A stretch of DNA of 64,000 nt from Burkholderia sp. GAS332 (lineage in GTDB: Bacteria > Pseudomonadota > Gammaproteobacteria > Burkholderiales > Burkholderiaceae), in assembly GCA_900142905.1 (NCBI GenBank), contig FSRV01000002.1:1054001-1118000 (forward strand), given 5' to 3'. Of this stretch, positions 1 through 9,334 are shown one piece after another. Positions within the stretch are counted from its first letter, which is position 1, and each line of letters starts with the position of its first letter. Under the pieces are notes generated by a model. That model made no database searches. It saw nothing but the letters and a program-made list of their open reading frames with translations, and was not told where the DNA came from. The position numbers and the translations under genes were made by a program.

Positions 1-1063
1 TCGACACAACGGTCTTGCCGCTCGGCAGGCGCACGTGATACAGCGAGTAGCTGCCCATGTACGCGACGTCCGACACTACGCCGCGCGCCCAGTTGTGCGG
101 CGTCGACGGCTTGTCGAGCGACACCTTCACGCGTTCCGGACGCACCGAGATGCCGACCGGCATGCCGAGCGGACCGGTAATGCCATGGCTCACGTAGATT
201 TGCGATTCGAGGTCTTCGCTTTCGACGAAGATGTGATCCGGTTCGTCCGCGACCACGGTGCCTTCGAACAGGTTGGTCGAGCCGATGAACTCCGCCGAGA
301 AGCGGCTATTCGGGAATTCGTACACCTGGCTGGGCGAGCCGATCTGCACGATGCGGCCTTCGCTCATCACGGCGAGGCGCCCGGCCATCGTCATCGCTTC
401 TTCCTGATCGTGTGTCACCATCACGCAGGTCACGTCGACCTTGTCGATGATGTTGACCAGCTCGAGCTGGGTTTTCTGGCGGATCTGTTTGTCGAGCGCG
501 GACATCGGCTCGTCGAGCAGCAGCAGCTTGGGGCGCTTGACGAGCGAACGGGCCAGCGCCACACGCTGCTGCTGGCCGCCAGAGAGCTGATGCGGTTTGC
601 GCTGCGCGTATTTGCTCATCTGCACGAGATTGAGCACGTCGGCAACCCGCTCCTTGATCTCGTTCTTCGGCGTGCCTTCCTGCTTGAGACCGAAAGCGAT
701 ATTCGATTCGACCGTCATGTGCGGGAACAGCGCATACGACTGGAACATCATGTTGACCGGCCGCTTGTACGGCGGCATCGCGGCGAGGTCTTCGCCGTCG
801 ACGAAAATGCGGCCGGACGTCACCGTCTCGAGCCCTGCGAGCATGCGCAGGAGCGTGGACTTGCCGCAGCCGGAGCTGCCGAGCAGGGCGAACAGTTCGT
901 TCTTCGCAATGCTCAGGTTGACGTTATCGACAGCGGTGCTGTCGCCGAATTTCTTCACGACATTTTCAATGCGAACGAATTCGTCCGATTTCGATTTTGT
1001 CGTCGGTGCGGGGCGGGCCGTCTGGGCGGCGCCGGCCGTGCTTTTTAAGGTCGTCGAGTTCAT
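1..1063 (-). CDS. potG: Putrescine/spermidine ABC transporter ATP-binding protein, partial
   Basis: ATPase subunit of a polyamine importer, acting on the cytoplasmic face. The reverse-strand translation starts at the ATG at 1063, preceded by an AAGGA-like site, and runs off the window start, so the C-terminus is missing. Walker A (GSSGCGKST), the ABC signature (LSGGQQQRVALARSL) and Walker B (LLLLDEPMSALD) followed by the switch histidine (VMVTHDQEEA) are all visible. The part after about residue 260 looks like the start of the TOBE domain. It lies downstream of a PotF-like binding protein on the same strand, with the permeases presumably just outside the window. PotA and PotG are hard to separate by sequence; the PotF-type neighbour favours PotG. 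Confidence 0.9.
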   Translation of the reverse strand, partial: MNSTTLKSTAGAAQTARPAPTTKSKSDEFVRIENVVKKFGDSTAVDNVNLSIAKNELFALLGSSGCGKSTLLRMLAGLETVTSGRIFVDGEDLAAMPPYKRPVNMMFQSYALFPHMTVESNIAFGLKQEGTPKNEIKERVADVLNLVQMSKYAQRKPHQLSGGQQQRVALARSLVKRPKLLLLDEPMSALDKQIRQKTQLELVNIIDKVDVTCVMVTHDQEEAMTMAGRLAVMSEGRIVQIGSPSQVYEFPNSRFSAEFIGSTNLFEGTVVADEPDHIFVESEDLESQIYVSHGITGPLGMPVGISVRPERVKVSLDKPSTPHNWARGVVSDVAYMGSYSLYHVRLPSGKTVVS

Positions 1064-1228
1064 GATGTAACCATTCCTTGCGGATCGCGGGCGCAAGTGT
1101 CTCCATACGAGGCGCGGGAGGCGGCTCGCAAGATGCGCTGCGACCAGAAAACAGGGGACTGCGCGCAGATGGGACGCTAGAAGCGCGCAGGCTGACTACC
1201 GTTACTGCCATTCATGCGCTCAGGGTTC

Positions 1229-1261
1229 GAGCGATCCCTGAGCGCGGGATCGATTCTTTTT
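1229..1261. terminator. Hairpin between potF and potG
   Basis: CGATCCC (1232-1238) and GGGATCG (1246-1252) form a perfect 7-bp stem with a 7-nt loop. On the plus strand it is followed by ATTCTTTTTAG, a terminator-like U-run, but no plus-strand gene ends here. On the minus strand it lies just after the potF stop, so it could equally be a processing or attenuation hairpin that sets the ratio of binding protein to ATPase. Confidence 0.35.
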
Positions 1262-1273
1262 AGTTTGGTTTAA

Positions 1274-2395
1274 TCAATGACCGGTTTTAAGCTGTGCCCA
1301 AAGACGGTTTTCAAGGCGCAGCACATCGGTCGGCATCGGTTTCATTAGTGTCATCTTGCTCAACACGTCATCGCCCGGATAAACGGTCTTGTCCTGACTG
1401 ACCGCCGGCGTGACGAACTGGCGCGCGGCCTTGTTCGCGGTCGGGTAGAACACTTCGTTGGTGATGGCAGCGTTGACCTTCGGATCTTCGATGTAGTTGA
1501 TCCACTTCAGTGCGGCTTCAGGGTGCGGTGCGTCTTTCGGGATCACCATCACGTCGAACCACAGCAGACCGCCTTCCTTGACGTTCGAGAATTTCACATC
1601 GTATGAACGCTTGGCTTCGGCAGCGCGGCGGCTGGCGATGCCGACGTCACCCGACCATGCCACCGCGACGCAGACGTCGTTGTTGGCGAGGTCGTTGATG
1701 TAGCCGGACGAGTTGAACTGGGTGATATACGGACGGACTTTCTTCAGCAGTTCGAACGCGGCCTGATAGTCAGCGGGGTTGGTGCTGTTCGGATCCTTGT
1801 GCATGTATTGCAGCACGGCAGCGAAGACGTCGACGGGTTGATCGAGGAACGACACGCCGCAGCCCTTCAACTTCGACAGATTGGCCGGGTCGAACACCAG
1901 GGCCCAGCTATCCACCGGGGCATTGGCGCCGAGCGCCTTCTGCACGGCTTGCACGTTGTAGCCGACACCGTCAGTGCCGTAAGCCCAGGGCACACCGTAC
2001 TGGTTGCCCGGATCGGCGTCGGTAATCATCTTCATCAACACGGGGTCGAGGTTCGCGAGGTTCGGCAGCTTCGACTTGTCGAGCTTCTGATACACGCCGG
2101 CCTGAATCTGCTTGGCCATGTAGTTCGACGTCGGCACCACGATGTCATAACCGGAGCTGCCCGCGAGCAGTTTGGCTTGCAACGTATCGTCGCTATCGTA
2201 GTTGTCGTACTTGACCTTGATGCCGTCCTGCTTCTCGAAGTTCGGAATCGTGTCCTTCGCGATGTAGTCGGACCAGTTATAAACATTCAGTTCCGTGTCG
2301 GCCGCAAGGGCCGGCGTAACCGACAACGCCGCAAAACCCGTGAAGGCGAGAAGCGCGGCCCCCGCGACCGCATGACGAAGATGACAAACGCTCAT
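1274..2395 (-). CDS. potF: Putrescine-binding periplasmic protein
   Basis: Periplasmic solute-binding protein of the polyamine ABC importer, 373 aa from the ATG at 2395, which has an AAGGGA ribosome site. A longer upstream reading lacks a signal peptide at its start. The N-terminus is a clear Sec signal peptide (basic SVCHLRH, hydrophobic core, cleavage near TPALA-AD). The mature protein begins ELNVYNWSDYI, the hallmark of PotF/PotD/SpuD/SpuE proteins, followed by YDSDDTLQAKLLAGSSGYD and PWAYGTDGVGYN, typical of the ligand cleft. Putrescine is the likely ligand because the adjacent catabolic genes are putrescine-specific; spermidine cannot be excluded. It sits between the aminotransferase gene and potG, all on the minus strand. 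Confidence 0.9.
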   Translation of the reverse strand: MSVCHLRHAVAGAALLAFTGFAALSVTPALAADTELNVYNWSDYIAKDTIPNFEKQDGIKVKYDNYDSDDTLQAKLLAGSSGYDIVVPTSNYMAKQIQAGVYQKLDKSKLPNLANLDPVLMKMITDADPGNQYGVPWAYGTDGVGYNVQAVQKALGANAPVDSWALVFDPANLSKLKGCGVSFLDQPVDVFAAVLQYMHKDPNSTNPADYQAAFELLKKVRPYITQFNSSGYINDLANNDVCVAVAWSGDVGIASRRAAEAKRSYDVKFSNVKEGGLLWFDVMVIPKDAPHPEAALKWINYIEDPKVNAAITNEVFYPTANKAARQFVTPAVSQDKTVYPGDDVLSKMTLMKPMPTDVLRLENRLWAQLKTGH

Positions 2396-2468
2396 GGTTT
2401 TTTCCCTTGATGTGAAGAACCGGCATGAGCGCGTATCGTGGGTGTGCTCATGCCGGAACGAACTGCCG

Positions 2469-3905
2469 TTACGAAATTCCGAGTTGTTGTGCGGTCGCGT
2501 CGATGGCGTATTTGGCCTTCGCAACGATCTCGTCGATTTCCAGCTTGTTGATCACGAGCGGCGGCGACAGCAGCATCCGGTCGCCGGTGGCGCGCATGAT
2601 CAGGTTGCCGTTGAAGCAGAAGTCGCGGCAGATCGTGCCGACTTCTCCACCATTGGCAAAACGCTTGCGTGCTTTCGGGTCTTCTGCGAGTTGCAGACCG
2701 GCGACCAGACCCGCGCCGGAGATTTCACCGATGATCGGGTGATTGGCGAAGGTGTCGCGCAGCTTCTTCTGGAAGTACGGACCCGTGTCGGTCTTGACGC
2801 GCTCGACGATCTTTTCGTCGCGCAGCAGTTTCAGATTGGCTACCGCGACTGCCGCGGCCACCGGGTGGCCGGAGTAGGTGAGGCCGTGATTGAAGTCGCC
2901 GTGCTCGATGATCGCCTTGGCCACGCGATCGTGCAGGCCGACCGCGCCCATCGGCACATAGCCGCTCGTCAGGCCCTTGGCCAGCGTGATCAGATCCGGC
3001 TCGAAGCCGAAGTGCTGATGCGCGAACCATTCGCCGGTCCGGCCGAAGCCGCCGATCACTTCGTCGGCGACCAGCAGGATGTCGTACTTGCGGCAGATAC
3101 GCTGGATTTCCGGCCAGTACGTCGAGGCCGGGAAAATCACACCACCGGCGCCCTGGAAAGGCTCACCGATAAACGCGGCCACATTGTCGGCGCCGATTTC
3201 GAGAATCTTCGCTTCGAGTTGCTGCGCACGGGCCAGGGCGAATTCTTCCGGCGTCAGATTGCCTTCTGCTTCGCCGAAGAAATACGGCTGGTCGATATGC
3301 ACGATGTTCTCGACTTTCGAGGGCATCTGTTCATGCATGTAGCCCATGCCGCCCAGCGTGCCGCCGGCGATCGTCGAACCGTGATAGCCGTTCTTGCGCG
3401 AGATCACGAACTTCTTCGAATGCTTGCCTTGCGTCGCCCAGTATTGATGGACGATGCGCAGCACGGTGTCGTTGCCTTCCGAGCCGCTGTTGCAATAGAA
3501 GAAGTGGTTGAACGGTTCCGGCGCGAGTTCGGCAAGCAAGGCCGACAGTTCGATGACCGGCGGGTGCGTCGTCTTGAAGAAGGTGTTGTAGAAGGGCAGT
3601 TCCTGCATCTGCCGGTACGCTGCGTCGGCCAGTTCCTTGCGGCCATACCCGACGTTCACGCACCACAAGCCGGCCATGCCGTCGATGATCTTGTTGTCTT
3701 CCGAATCCCACAGGTACACGCCCTGTGCCTTGACGATCACGCGGCTGCCGGTGCGATTGAGCGAGCCCATATCCGAAAACGGATGGATGTGGTGCGCGGC
3801 GTCGAGCGCGCGGTATTCGGCGGTGCTGCGTTTTACGGCCGGCGCCTGGGCGGCGGGTAGGACTGCCGGTTGCACGTAAGCGACTTCTTCTGTTCTGTAG
3901 CTCAT
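2469..3905 (-). CDS. spuC: SpuC-type putrescine (polyamine):pyruvate aminotransferase
   Basis: Class III PLP-dependent aminotransferase, 478 aa, full length for the family. It would transfer the terminal amino group of putrescine, or of gamma-glutamylputrescine, to pyruvate, giving the aminoaldehyde that the aldehyde dehydrogenase PuuC in this window would oxidise. Visible features are the GSEGNDT phosphate-binding segment near residue 141, the Asp of LLVADEVIGGFGRTG (about 281) that contacts the pyridine nitrogen, and the Schiff-base Lys in ITLAKGLTSGY (about 310). The start is an ATG (MSYRTEEVAYVQ). It lies 74 bp upstream of potF and 63 bp downstream of the glutamine-synthetase-like gene, consistent with one polyamine operon. 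Which substrate it prefers cannot be read from sequence. Confidence 0.88.
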   Translation of the reverse strand: MSYRTEEVAYVQPAVLPAAQAPAVKRSTAEYRALDAAHHIHPFSDMGSLNRTGSRVIVKAQGVYLWDSEDNKIIDGMAGLWCVNVGYGRKELADAAYRQMQELPFYNTFFKTTHPPVIELSALLAELAPEPFNHFFYCNSGSEGNDTVLRIVHQYWATQGKHSKKFVISRKNGYHGSTIAGGTLGGMGYMHEQMPSKVENIVHIDQPYFFGEAEGNLTPEEFALARAQQLEAKILEIGADNVAAFIGEPFQGAGGVIFPASTYWPEIQRICRKYDILLVADEVIGGFGRTGEWFAHQHFGFEPDLITLAKGLTSGYVPMGAVGLHDRVAKAIIEHGDFNHGLTYSGHPVAAAVAVANLKLLRDEKIVERVKTDTGPYFQKKLRDTFANHPIIGEISGAGLVAGLQLAEDPKARKRFANGGEVGTICRDFCFNGNLIMRATGDRMLLSPPLVINKLEIDEIVAKAKYAIDATAQQLGIS

Positions 3906-3968
3906 ACTGCCTCCAGTTTTTCTGCCATTGCGGGTGACGTCTTTGGGTCGAAGGTTTGAGACCCGGAC

Positions 3969-5303
3969 TTAGACGTGCAGCAACAGATGACGGCGTTCCC
4001 ACGAGCTGATCACGCGGAAAAACGCTTCGTATTCGGTTTCTTTCAGTGCGAGGTAGGCCTTGACGAATTTCTCGCCGAGAATCTCGGCCATCGGTTCGCA
4101 CGCGCCCATCAGCGTCAGCCCTTCTTCGAGATTGCGCGGCAACTGGTAGGGCAATTCATAGCCGTCGCTGAGCAGCGGCTCGGTCGGCTCCAGTTTTTGC
4201 GTCATGCCGAGATAGCCGGCCGCCAGCGTTGCTGCGATCGCCAGATACGGATTGCAGTCCACGCCCGGAATGCGGTTTTCGATACGGCGCGCGGCCGGCC
4301 CCGAATGCGGAATCCGGAAACCCACCGTGCGGTTGTCGTAACCCCACGCCACATTGATCGGCGCAGCCATGAAGCGCGACAGGCGGCGATACGAGTTGAT
4401 GTACGGCGCGAAGATCGGCATCAGCGCCGGCGTGTACTTTTGCAGACCGGCGATATAGCCGGTGAACATCGAAGTGGGCTTGCCGTCCGGGCCGGTGAAC
4501 AGGTTCTGGCCAGTTTCTTCGTCCACCAGGCTCTGGTGCATGTGCATCGCCGAGCCCGGTTCGCCTTCCATCGGCTTGGCCATGAAGGTCGCGTACATCT
4601 TGTGACGCAGCGCGGCTTCGCGCACCGTGCGCTTGAACAGGAACACGCTGTCGGCGAGTTTCAGCGGGTCGCCGTGCATGAAGTTGATTTCCATCTGCGC
4701 GGCGCCGACTTCGTGAATCAGCGTGTCGACTTCCAGTTCCTGCACTTCGCAGTATTCATAGATGTCTTCGAACAGCGGATCGAACTCGTTGACGGCTTCG
4801 ATCGAGTACGCCTGACGGCCGGTCTCCGGACGGCCCGTACGGCCGATCGGCGGTTGCAGCGGCAGATCCGGGTCCTTGTTCATGTCGACCAGATAGAACT
4901 CGAGCTCGGGCGCGATGACCGGCTTCCAGCCCTTGGCCTTGTAGAGTTCGAGCACGCGGCGCAGCACACGGCGCGGCGAGATCGCGACGGGCGTGCCGTC
5001 GAAGTGAACGCAATCGTGAATGACCTGGGCGGTCGGGTCGACCGCCCACGGAATCATGCGGATGGTGCTGGCGTCGGGAACGCACACCATATCCGGGTCG
5101 GTGACGCCGGTGAGCGTGCCGTCTTCCGGATAGTCCCCTGTGACGGTCTGGATCATCACCGCTTGCGGCAAGCGCATGGACTCGCCGGATTCGAACTTGC
5201 TGCGCGGAATGATCTTGCCGCGTGCGATCCCGGCCATATCCGGAATGATCGCTTCGATTTCGGTGACGCGGTTCTTCTTCAGGAAGTCGTCGATTTCATG
5301 CAT
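3969..5303 (-). CDS. puuA: Gamma-glutamylputrescine synthetase (glutamine synthetase family)
   Basis: ATP-dependent ligase joining glutamate to putrescine, the first step of the Puu pathway. I start at the ATG at 5303 (MHEIDDFLKKN), 444 aa, with a GAGAGAA ribosome site; a longer open frame upstream has no family similarity. It carries the short beta-grasp N-domain and the catalytic domain with LEFYLVDMN, AAQMEINFMHGDPLKLAD, GSAMHMHQSL and RIPGVDCNPYLAIAA, characteristic of the PuuA/SpuB/SpuI branch rather than GlnA. There is no adenylylation tyrosine context of GlnA. It lies 32 bp downstream of the gamma-glutamyl-GABA hydrolase gene. Assignment to putrescine over other amines rests on the neighbours. 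Confidence 0.88.
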   Translation of the reverse strand: MHEIDDFLKKNRVTEIEAIIPDMAGIARGKIIPRSKFESGESMRLPQAVMIQTVTGDYPEDGTLTGVTDPDMVCVPDASTIRMIPWAVDPTAQVIHDCVHFDGTPVAISPRRVLRRVLELYKAKGWKPVIAPELEFYLVDMNKDPDLPLQPPIGRTGRPETGRQAYSIEAVNEFDPLFEDIYEYCEVQELEVDTLIHEVGAAQMEINFMHGDPLKLADSVFLFKRTVREAALRHKMYATFMAKPMEGEPGSAMHMHQSLVDEETGQNLFTGPDGKPTSMFTGYIAGLQKYTPALMPIFAPYINSYRRLSRFMAAPINVAWGYDNRTVGFRIPHSGPAARRIENRIPGVDCNPYLAIAATLAAGYLGMTQKLEPTEPLLSDGYELPYQLPRNLEEGLTLMGACEPMAEILGEKFVKAYLALKETEYEAFFRVISSWERRHLLLHV

Positions 5304-5335
5304 GGTTATTCTCTCAGTTTTGGTGCGCGACCGGC

Positions 5336-6130
5336 TCAGGCATGCGTGGCAGCGGCGGATGCCGCGCCATAGCCGGCCTTGGTGCGCATTCGATCGCGGC
5401 AGGCGTCGCCGAAGGCGCGAAAGATCGCGGTGGAAAGCGCGTCGTTGGCATGCTTCCATTCCGGGTGCCACTGCACACCCAGCGCGAAGGCACGCGCATT
5501 TTTCACGCTCACCGCTTCGATCAATCCGTCCGGCGCGGTGGCTTCTGCCACCAGACCCACGCCCAACCGCTCGACGCCTTGACCGTGCAATGAATTCACA
5601 CGCGCTTCATTCGTGCCGCCCGCGAGGCGCTGCAACAAGCCGCCCTGCGTCAGCGTGATCGAATGCGACGGTGCGTATTGCACGTCGAGGTCGTCTTCCT
5701 TGTTCTCGCGATGGTCGTTCAAGCCGGCCACCGCGTGAACGCTTTGATGCAACGTCCCGCCGAACACCACGTTCATTTCCTGGAAGCCCCGGCATACCGC
5801 CAACACCGGCACGCCTGCGGCAATCGCCGCGCGCAGCAGCGGCAGCGTCGTCGCATCGCGTGCGGCGTCGTGCAGCGTGCCCGGCGCGCTCGGATGACCA
5901 CCATAGCGGTGCGGCTCGACATTCGAATAGCTGCCGGTAAACAGTAAGCCGTCAACGGTATCCAGCACGTCCTCGGTGGACTGACGCTCGCCGAGCGCCG
6001 GCAGCAACATGGCCAGCGCCTGCGAGCCATCCACGATCGCGGCGATGTACTTCTCGCCGGTGACGTGCGACGGGTGGACTCCCATCATCGTTCTGTCGGC
6101 GCTGATGCCGACCAGGGGTTTGTTTCGCAT
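5336..6130 (-). CDS. puuD: Gamma-glutamyl-GABA hydrolase (peptidase C26)
   Basis: Class I glutamine-amidotransferase-fold hydrolase that would release GABA from gamma-glutamyl-GABA, the last step of the Puu route. Start chosen at the ATG at 6130 (MRNKPLVGISAD), 264 aa, because homology begins there. The catalytic triad is visible: Cys113 in VLAVCRGFQEMN, and His222 and Glu224 in GVQWHPEW. It is the first gene of the minus-strand cluster puuD-puuA-spuC-potF-potG and lies back to back with puuR across a 915-bp gap, so its promoter and the PuuR operator are expected there. Confidence 0.88.
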   Translation of the reverse strand: MRNKPLVGISADRTMMGVHPSHVTGEKYIAAIVDGSQALAMLLPALGERQSTEDVLDTVDGLLFTGSYSNVEPHRYGGHPSAPGTLHDAARDATTLPLLRAAIAAGVPVLAVCRGFQEMNVVFGGTLHQSVHAVAGLNDHRENKEDDLDVQYAPSHSITLTQGGLLQRLAGGTNEARVNSLHGQGVERLGVGLVAEATAPDGLIEAVSVKNARAFALGVQWHPEWKHANDALSTAIFRAFGDACRDRMRTKAGYGAASAAATHA

Positions 6131-7045
6131 AACGAATAGACGTGTGTGTTCCCCGCGGGATGCGGCATGAACAACGTTAAACACAGCGCGGCACGATTCC
6201 GCAGCCGGACGCAAGGCGTCAGACCACCGGGGTAGTGCAGGCGGTCGTCGTCAACGGAACGCGCCGCGCGTGGTAATCAGGGAGGCTGTTCGATTCGATC
6301 CGTCGCGGTGCGCAACTGATCTGATTCGCATGAAACGTGCAGGCAGCAGACAGCACCGCACAAGCACGAACGCATGGCTCGAAAGAGCGCGCACGCGCAA
6401 ACGGACGAATCGAACAGCGATAAAGGGGGAGGCGCTACGGCAGCAGCGAGGCGACTTCGTCCGTACGTACGGCAATGAAGGCGCGCGCGGAGATGGAGTT
6501 GTGACGTCGAACTGAACGGCGGGACAGGATCGTGAAGACGGACAGGAAGCGGCGGAACGCAAGGCTGCCGTTGCTGCCGTCGGCGATGGCGCCGTCAGCG
6601 CGAGGACAACTCGCCTGACTACGATTCCATCTCACCAAAGGGCCTCGGACTCTCACGATTACACTCGAATGTCTATTGAACGGTCTGCTCGAAAAACGCT
6701 AGGGCGTTTAAAGAAACAGCACGTTGGGATGGTCGGAGCTACCGTCGCGAAGTTCATTCGCTGCGCCGCTAAACACAGCTTCGTGTTTCGTGACGTCGGC
6801 ATGACGACCGCCTGAGAACCATCGTATACGAGCCAATAATGCCGTCAAATCATTTTTATAAAAGATTTATCAGGGCTTTCCCGGGGGTGTCATTCGAATC
6901 GCTGTGTGTGGGAACATTCGTTGCGGTTACTAAATTTCGGAAGCCTTACAGGGGTTTTCCCCAGCGGCGCGAAGATTAAAGTGATTAGAATATTCAACAC
7001 TCGCGGGCACACGTTGCCCGAGCCCATGCGCCCCGATCGTTTCCT
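6131..7045. other. Long divergent intergenic region between puuD and puuR
   Basis: This 915-bp gap separates the divergent polyamine transcription units. The short open frames in it have no family resemblance and I do not call genes. Its right part is clearly AT-richer (about 6830-7000), as expected for promoters. A possible minus-strand promoter is TTGACG (6848-6843) with TACGAT (6826-6821) at 16-bp spacing, which would leave a long leader before puuD. An inverted repeat near puuR is listed separately. No tRNA or riboswitch was recognised. Confidence 0.5.
7004..7020. promoter_or_regulatory. Inverted repeat upstream of puuR, candidate autoregulatory operator
   Basis: CGGGCA (7004-7009) and TGCCCG (7015-7020) are perfect 6-bp arms with a 5-nt spacer, 26 bp before the puuR start codon and just downstream of a TAGAAT -10-like hexamer (6986-6991). 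Placement fits an operator for the adjacent XRE-cupin repressor. The sequence itself does not match a PuuR consensus I can quote, so this is inferred from position. Confidence 0.3.
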
Positions 7046-7615
7046 ATGTCAGAGAATTCAGCGATGTCTATAGAAGTAGCGACCCGCCTGCAATACATCC
7101 GTAAGAAAAATGGCCTGTCCCAGCGTGAGCTGGCGAAACGGGCGGGGGTCACCAATGGCACGATTTCTCTGATTGAACAGAACCGCGTGAGTCCGTCGGT
7201 CGGCTCGCTGAAGAAACTGCTCGAATGCATACCGATGAGTCTCGCCGAGTTCTTCACCTTTGAAGTCGAGGTGGAACGCTCCGTCGTGTCGCGCCGCGCC
7301 GACATGCCGAATCTCGGCAACGAGTCGATTGAGTTCTATCTGGCGGGCTCCAGTATCAAAGACCGCAACATGGGGATTCTGCGCGAGGTGTATCAGCCTC
7401 TGTCGGATACGGGGCCGGAGATGCTGGAGCACGAGGGGCACGAGGGCGGCGTGGTGGTCAGCGGTCAGATCGAACTGACGGTGGACGGCGTCACGTGGCT
7501 GCTCGACCCCGGTGACAGCTACTACTTCGAAAGCCGTCTACCGCATCGTTTTCGCAATCCCAGCGCGGAGCATCTCTGCGAGATCGTGTCGGCCAATTCG
7601 CCGCCCACGTTCTAA
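7046..7615 (+). CDS. puuR: XRE-cupin transcriptional regulator, PuuR-like
   Basis: DNA-binding regulator of 189 aa with an N-terminal helix-turn-helix (about residues 11-65, LQYIRKKNGLSQRELAKRAG then NGTISLIEQNRVSPSVGSLK) and a C-terminal cupin domain (about 115-185, EGHEGGVVVSGQIELTVDG and SYYFESRLPHRFRN). Length and architecture match PuuR, which represses putrescine utilisation genes and is relieved by putrescine. It starts the plus-strand unit puuR-puuC-agmatinase and is divergent from puuD, the arrangement expected for a local regulator of both arms. An internal ATG at 7064 (MSIEVATRL) is an alternative start. Confidence 0.85.
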   Translation: MSENSAMSIEVATRLQYIRKKNGLSQRELAKRAGVTNGTISLIEQNRVSPSVGSLKKLLECIPMSLAEFFTFEVEVERSVVSRRADMPNLGNESIEFYLAGSSIKDRNMGILREVYQPLSDTGPEMLEHEGHEGGVVVSGQIELTVDGVTWLLDPGDSYYFESRLPHRFRNPSAEHLCEIVSANSPPTF

Positions 7616-7704
7616 AGACTCCGCGCCAACGCGCCGCGACGCAGTTTCATGCCGCCTGAAGTCGATGCCGGCGTGCGTCGAGCGCATAACATTGAGGCAT
7701 CCTG

Positions 7705-9198
7705 ATGGACAAGCAATCTCTCGCATTCTGGCAAGACAAAGCCGCTACGCTTTCGATCGAAGGCCGTGCGTTTATCGACGGCGAATACCGTGACGCCGCA
7801 GGCGGCCGCACGTTCGACTGCCTGAGCCCGATCGACGGCAAGCTGCTCGCCAAGGTCGCTGACAGCGGCGCGGCCGATGTCGACGCCGCTGTGGCAGCCG
7901 CGCGCCGCGCGTTCGACGCCGGTGTGTGGTCCGGCCTGAATCCGCGCAAGCGCAAGGCGATTCTATTGCGTTGGGCCGCGTCGATCCGCGAGCATAGTGA
8001 CGAACTCGCGCTGCTCGAAACGCTGGACGCGGGTAAGCCGATCGCCGACACCACCACGGTGGACGTGCCGGGCGCGGCCTATTGCGTCGAATGGTTCGCT
8101 GAAGCCATCGACAAGGTCGGCGGCGAAGTCGCGCCGGCCGATCATCATCTGGTGGGCCTCGTCACGCGTGAGCCGATCGGTGTCGTTGCGGCCGTCGTGC
8201 CGTGGAATTTCCCGATCCTGATGGCGTCGTGGAAGTTCGGCCCGGCGCTCGCCGCGGGTAACAGCGTCGTGCTCAAGCCTTCGGAGAAGTCGCCGCTGAC
8301 CGCGATTCGCCTCGCTCAACTCGCGCTGGACGCGGGCATTCCGGCCGGTGTGTTCAATGTTGTGCCGGGCGCTGGCGAGCCGGGCAAGCTGCTCGCGCTG
8401 CATCAGGACGTGGACTGTCTCGCCTTCACCGGCTCGACCAACGTCGGCAAGCTGATCATGCAGTACGCCGGCCAATCGAACCTGAAACGCGTCTGGCTGG
8501 AACTCGGCGGCAAGTCGCCGAACATCGTGATGCCCGATTGCCCGGACCTCGACCGTGCGGCGAACGCGGCGGCCGGCGCGATTTTCTACAACATGGGCGA
8601 AATGTGCACGGCGGGTTCGCGCCTGCTCGTGCATCGCGACATCAAGGAGGTGTTCCTCGATAAGCTGATCGCCGCCGCACGCAGTTATACGCCGGGCAAC
8701 CCGCTCGATCCGAAAACCTCGATGGGCGCGATCGTCGACAACGTGCAGCTTGAACGCGTGCTCGGCTATATCGAAGCGGGCCGCGCTGAAGCGAAGCTGT
8801 TGCTGGGTGGATCGCGCGTCAAGCAGGAGACCGGCGGCTTCTATATCGAACCGACCATCTTCGAGATCCCGGCTGCCGGCGCGAAAGTGGCGCGTGAGGA
8901 AATCTTTGGGCCGGTGTTGTCGGTGATTACCTTCGACACGGTTGAGGAAGCGATCAGGATCGCTAACGACAGCGAGTATGGTCTCGCCGCTGCTGTTTGG
9001 ACCTCGAATCTGACCACCGCGCATGAAGTGTCGCGCAAGCTGCGTGCCGGTACGGTATGGGTCAATTGCTACGACGAGGGCGGGGACATGAACTTCCCGT
9101 TCGGCGGTTACAAGCAATCGGGCAACGGCCGTGACAAGTCGTTGCACGCGTTGGAGAAGTACACCGAGCTGAAGTCCACGCTGGTGCGGCTGCGCTAA
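7705..9198 (+). CDS. puuC: Gamma-glutamyl-gamma-aminobutyraldehyde dehydrogenase
   Basis: NAD(P)-dependent aldehyde dehydrogenase, 497 aa, oxidising the aminoaldehyde formed from putrescine or gamma-glutamylputrescine. The family motifs are intact: VVPWNFPILMASWK near residue 165, the general-base Glu in LELGGKSPN (about 266) and the nucleophilic Cys in MGEMCTAGSRL (about 301). The N-terminus (SLAFWQDKAATLSIEGRAFIDGEY) is typical of PuuC/KauB. It lies 89 bp after puuR and is followed by the agmatinase gene. It could also accept other omega-aminoaldehydes. Confidence 0.9.
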   Translation: MDKQSLAFWQDKAATLSIEGRAFIDGEYRDAAGGRTFDCLSPIDGKLLAKVADSGAADVDAAVAAARRAFDAGVWSGLNPRKRKAILLRWAASIREHSDELALLETLDAGKPIADTTTVDVPGAAYCVEWFAEAIDKVGGEVAPADHHLVGLVTREPIGVVAAVVPWNFPILMASWKFGPALAAGNSVVLKPSEKSPLTAIRLAQLALDAGIPAGVFNVVPGAGEPGKLLALHQDVDCLAFTGSTNVGKLIMQYAGQSNLKRVWLELGGKSPNIVMPDCPDLDRAANAAAGAIFYNMGEMCTAGSRLLVHRDIKEVFLDKLIAAARSYTPGNPLDPKTSMGAIVDNVQLERVLGYIEAGRAEAKLLLGGSRVKQETGGFYIEPTIFEIPAAGAKVAREEIFGPVLSVITFDTVEEAIRIANDSEYGLAAAVWTSNLTTAHEVSRKLRAGTVWVNCYDEGGDMNFPFGGYKQSGNGRDKSLHALEKYTELKSTLVRLR

Positions 9199-9334
9199 AG
9201 GATTCGCAAGCCAGCGCGGCGGCGTGCCTCATAGACGCCGCTGCGTTCCCAATGAATCCGAGGCCGGACGTTGCATGCATTACCAGGAAGCTTCGCGTGC
9301 AGCACCGGCATGTTTATCAGGTATCAGGTCATCC

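Noticed and set aside
35..1048. Long plus-strand open frame over the potG region
   Set aside because: It is the antisense shadow of the ATPase gene; its His/Arg-rich translation has no domain, while the reverse strand has intact ABC motifs.
2394..3860. 488-codon plus-strand frame opposite the aminotransferase gene
   Set aside because: High-GC antisense frame; the minus strand encodes a full aminotransferase with catalytic Lys and Asp.
6251..6656. Small genes in the puuD-puuR gap
   Set aside because: Several overlapping frames on both strands, no ribosome sites of note and Arg/Ser-rich translations typical of random high-GC sequence.
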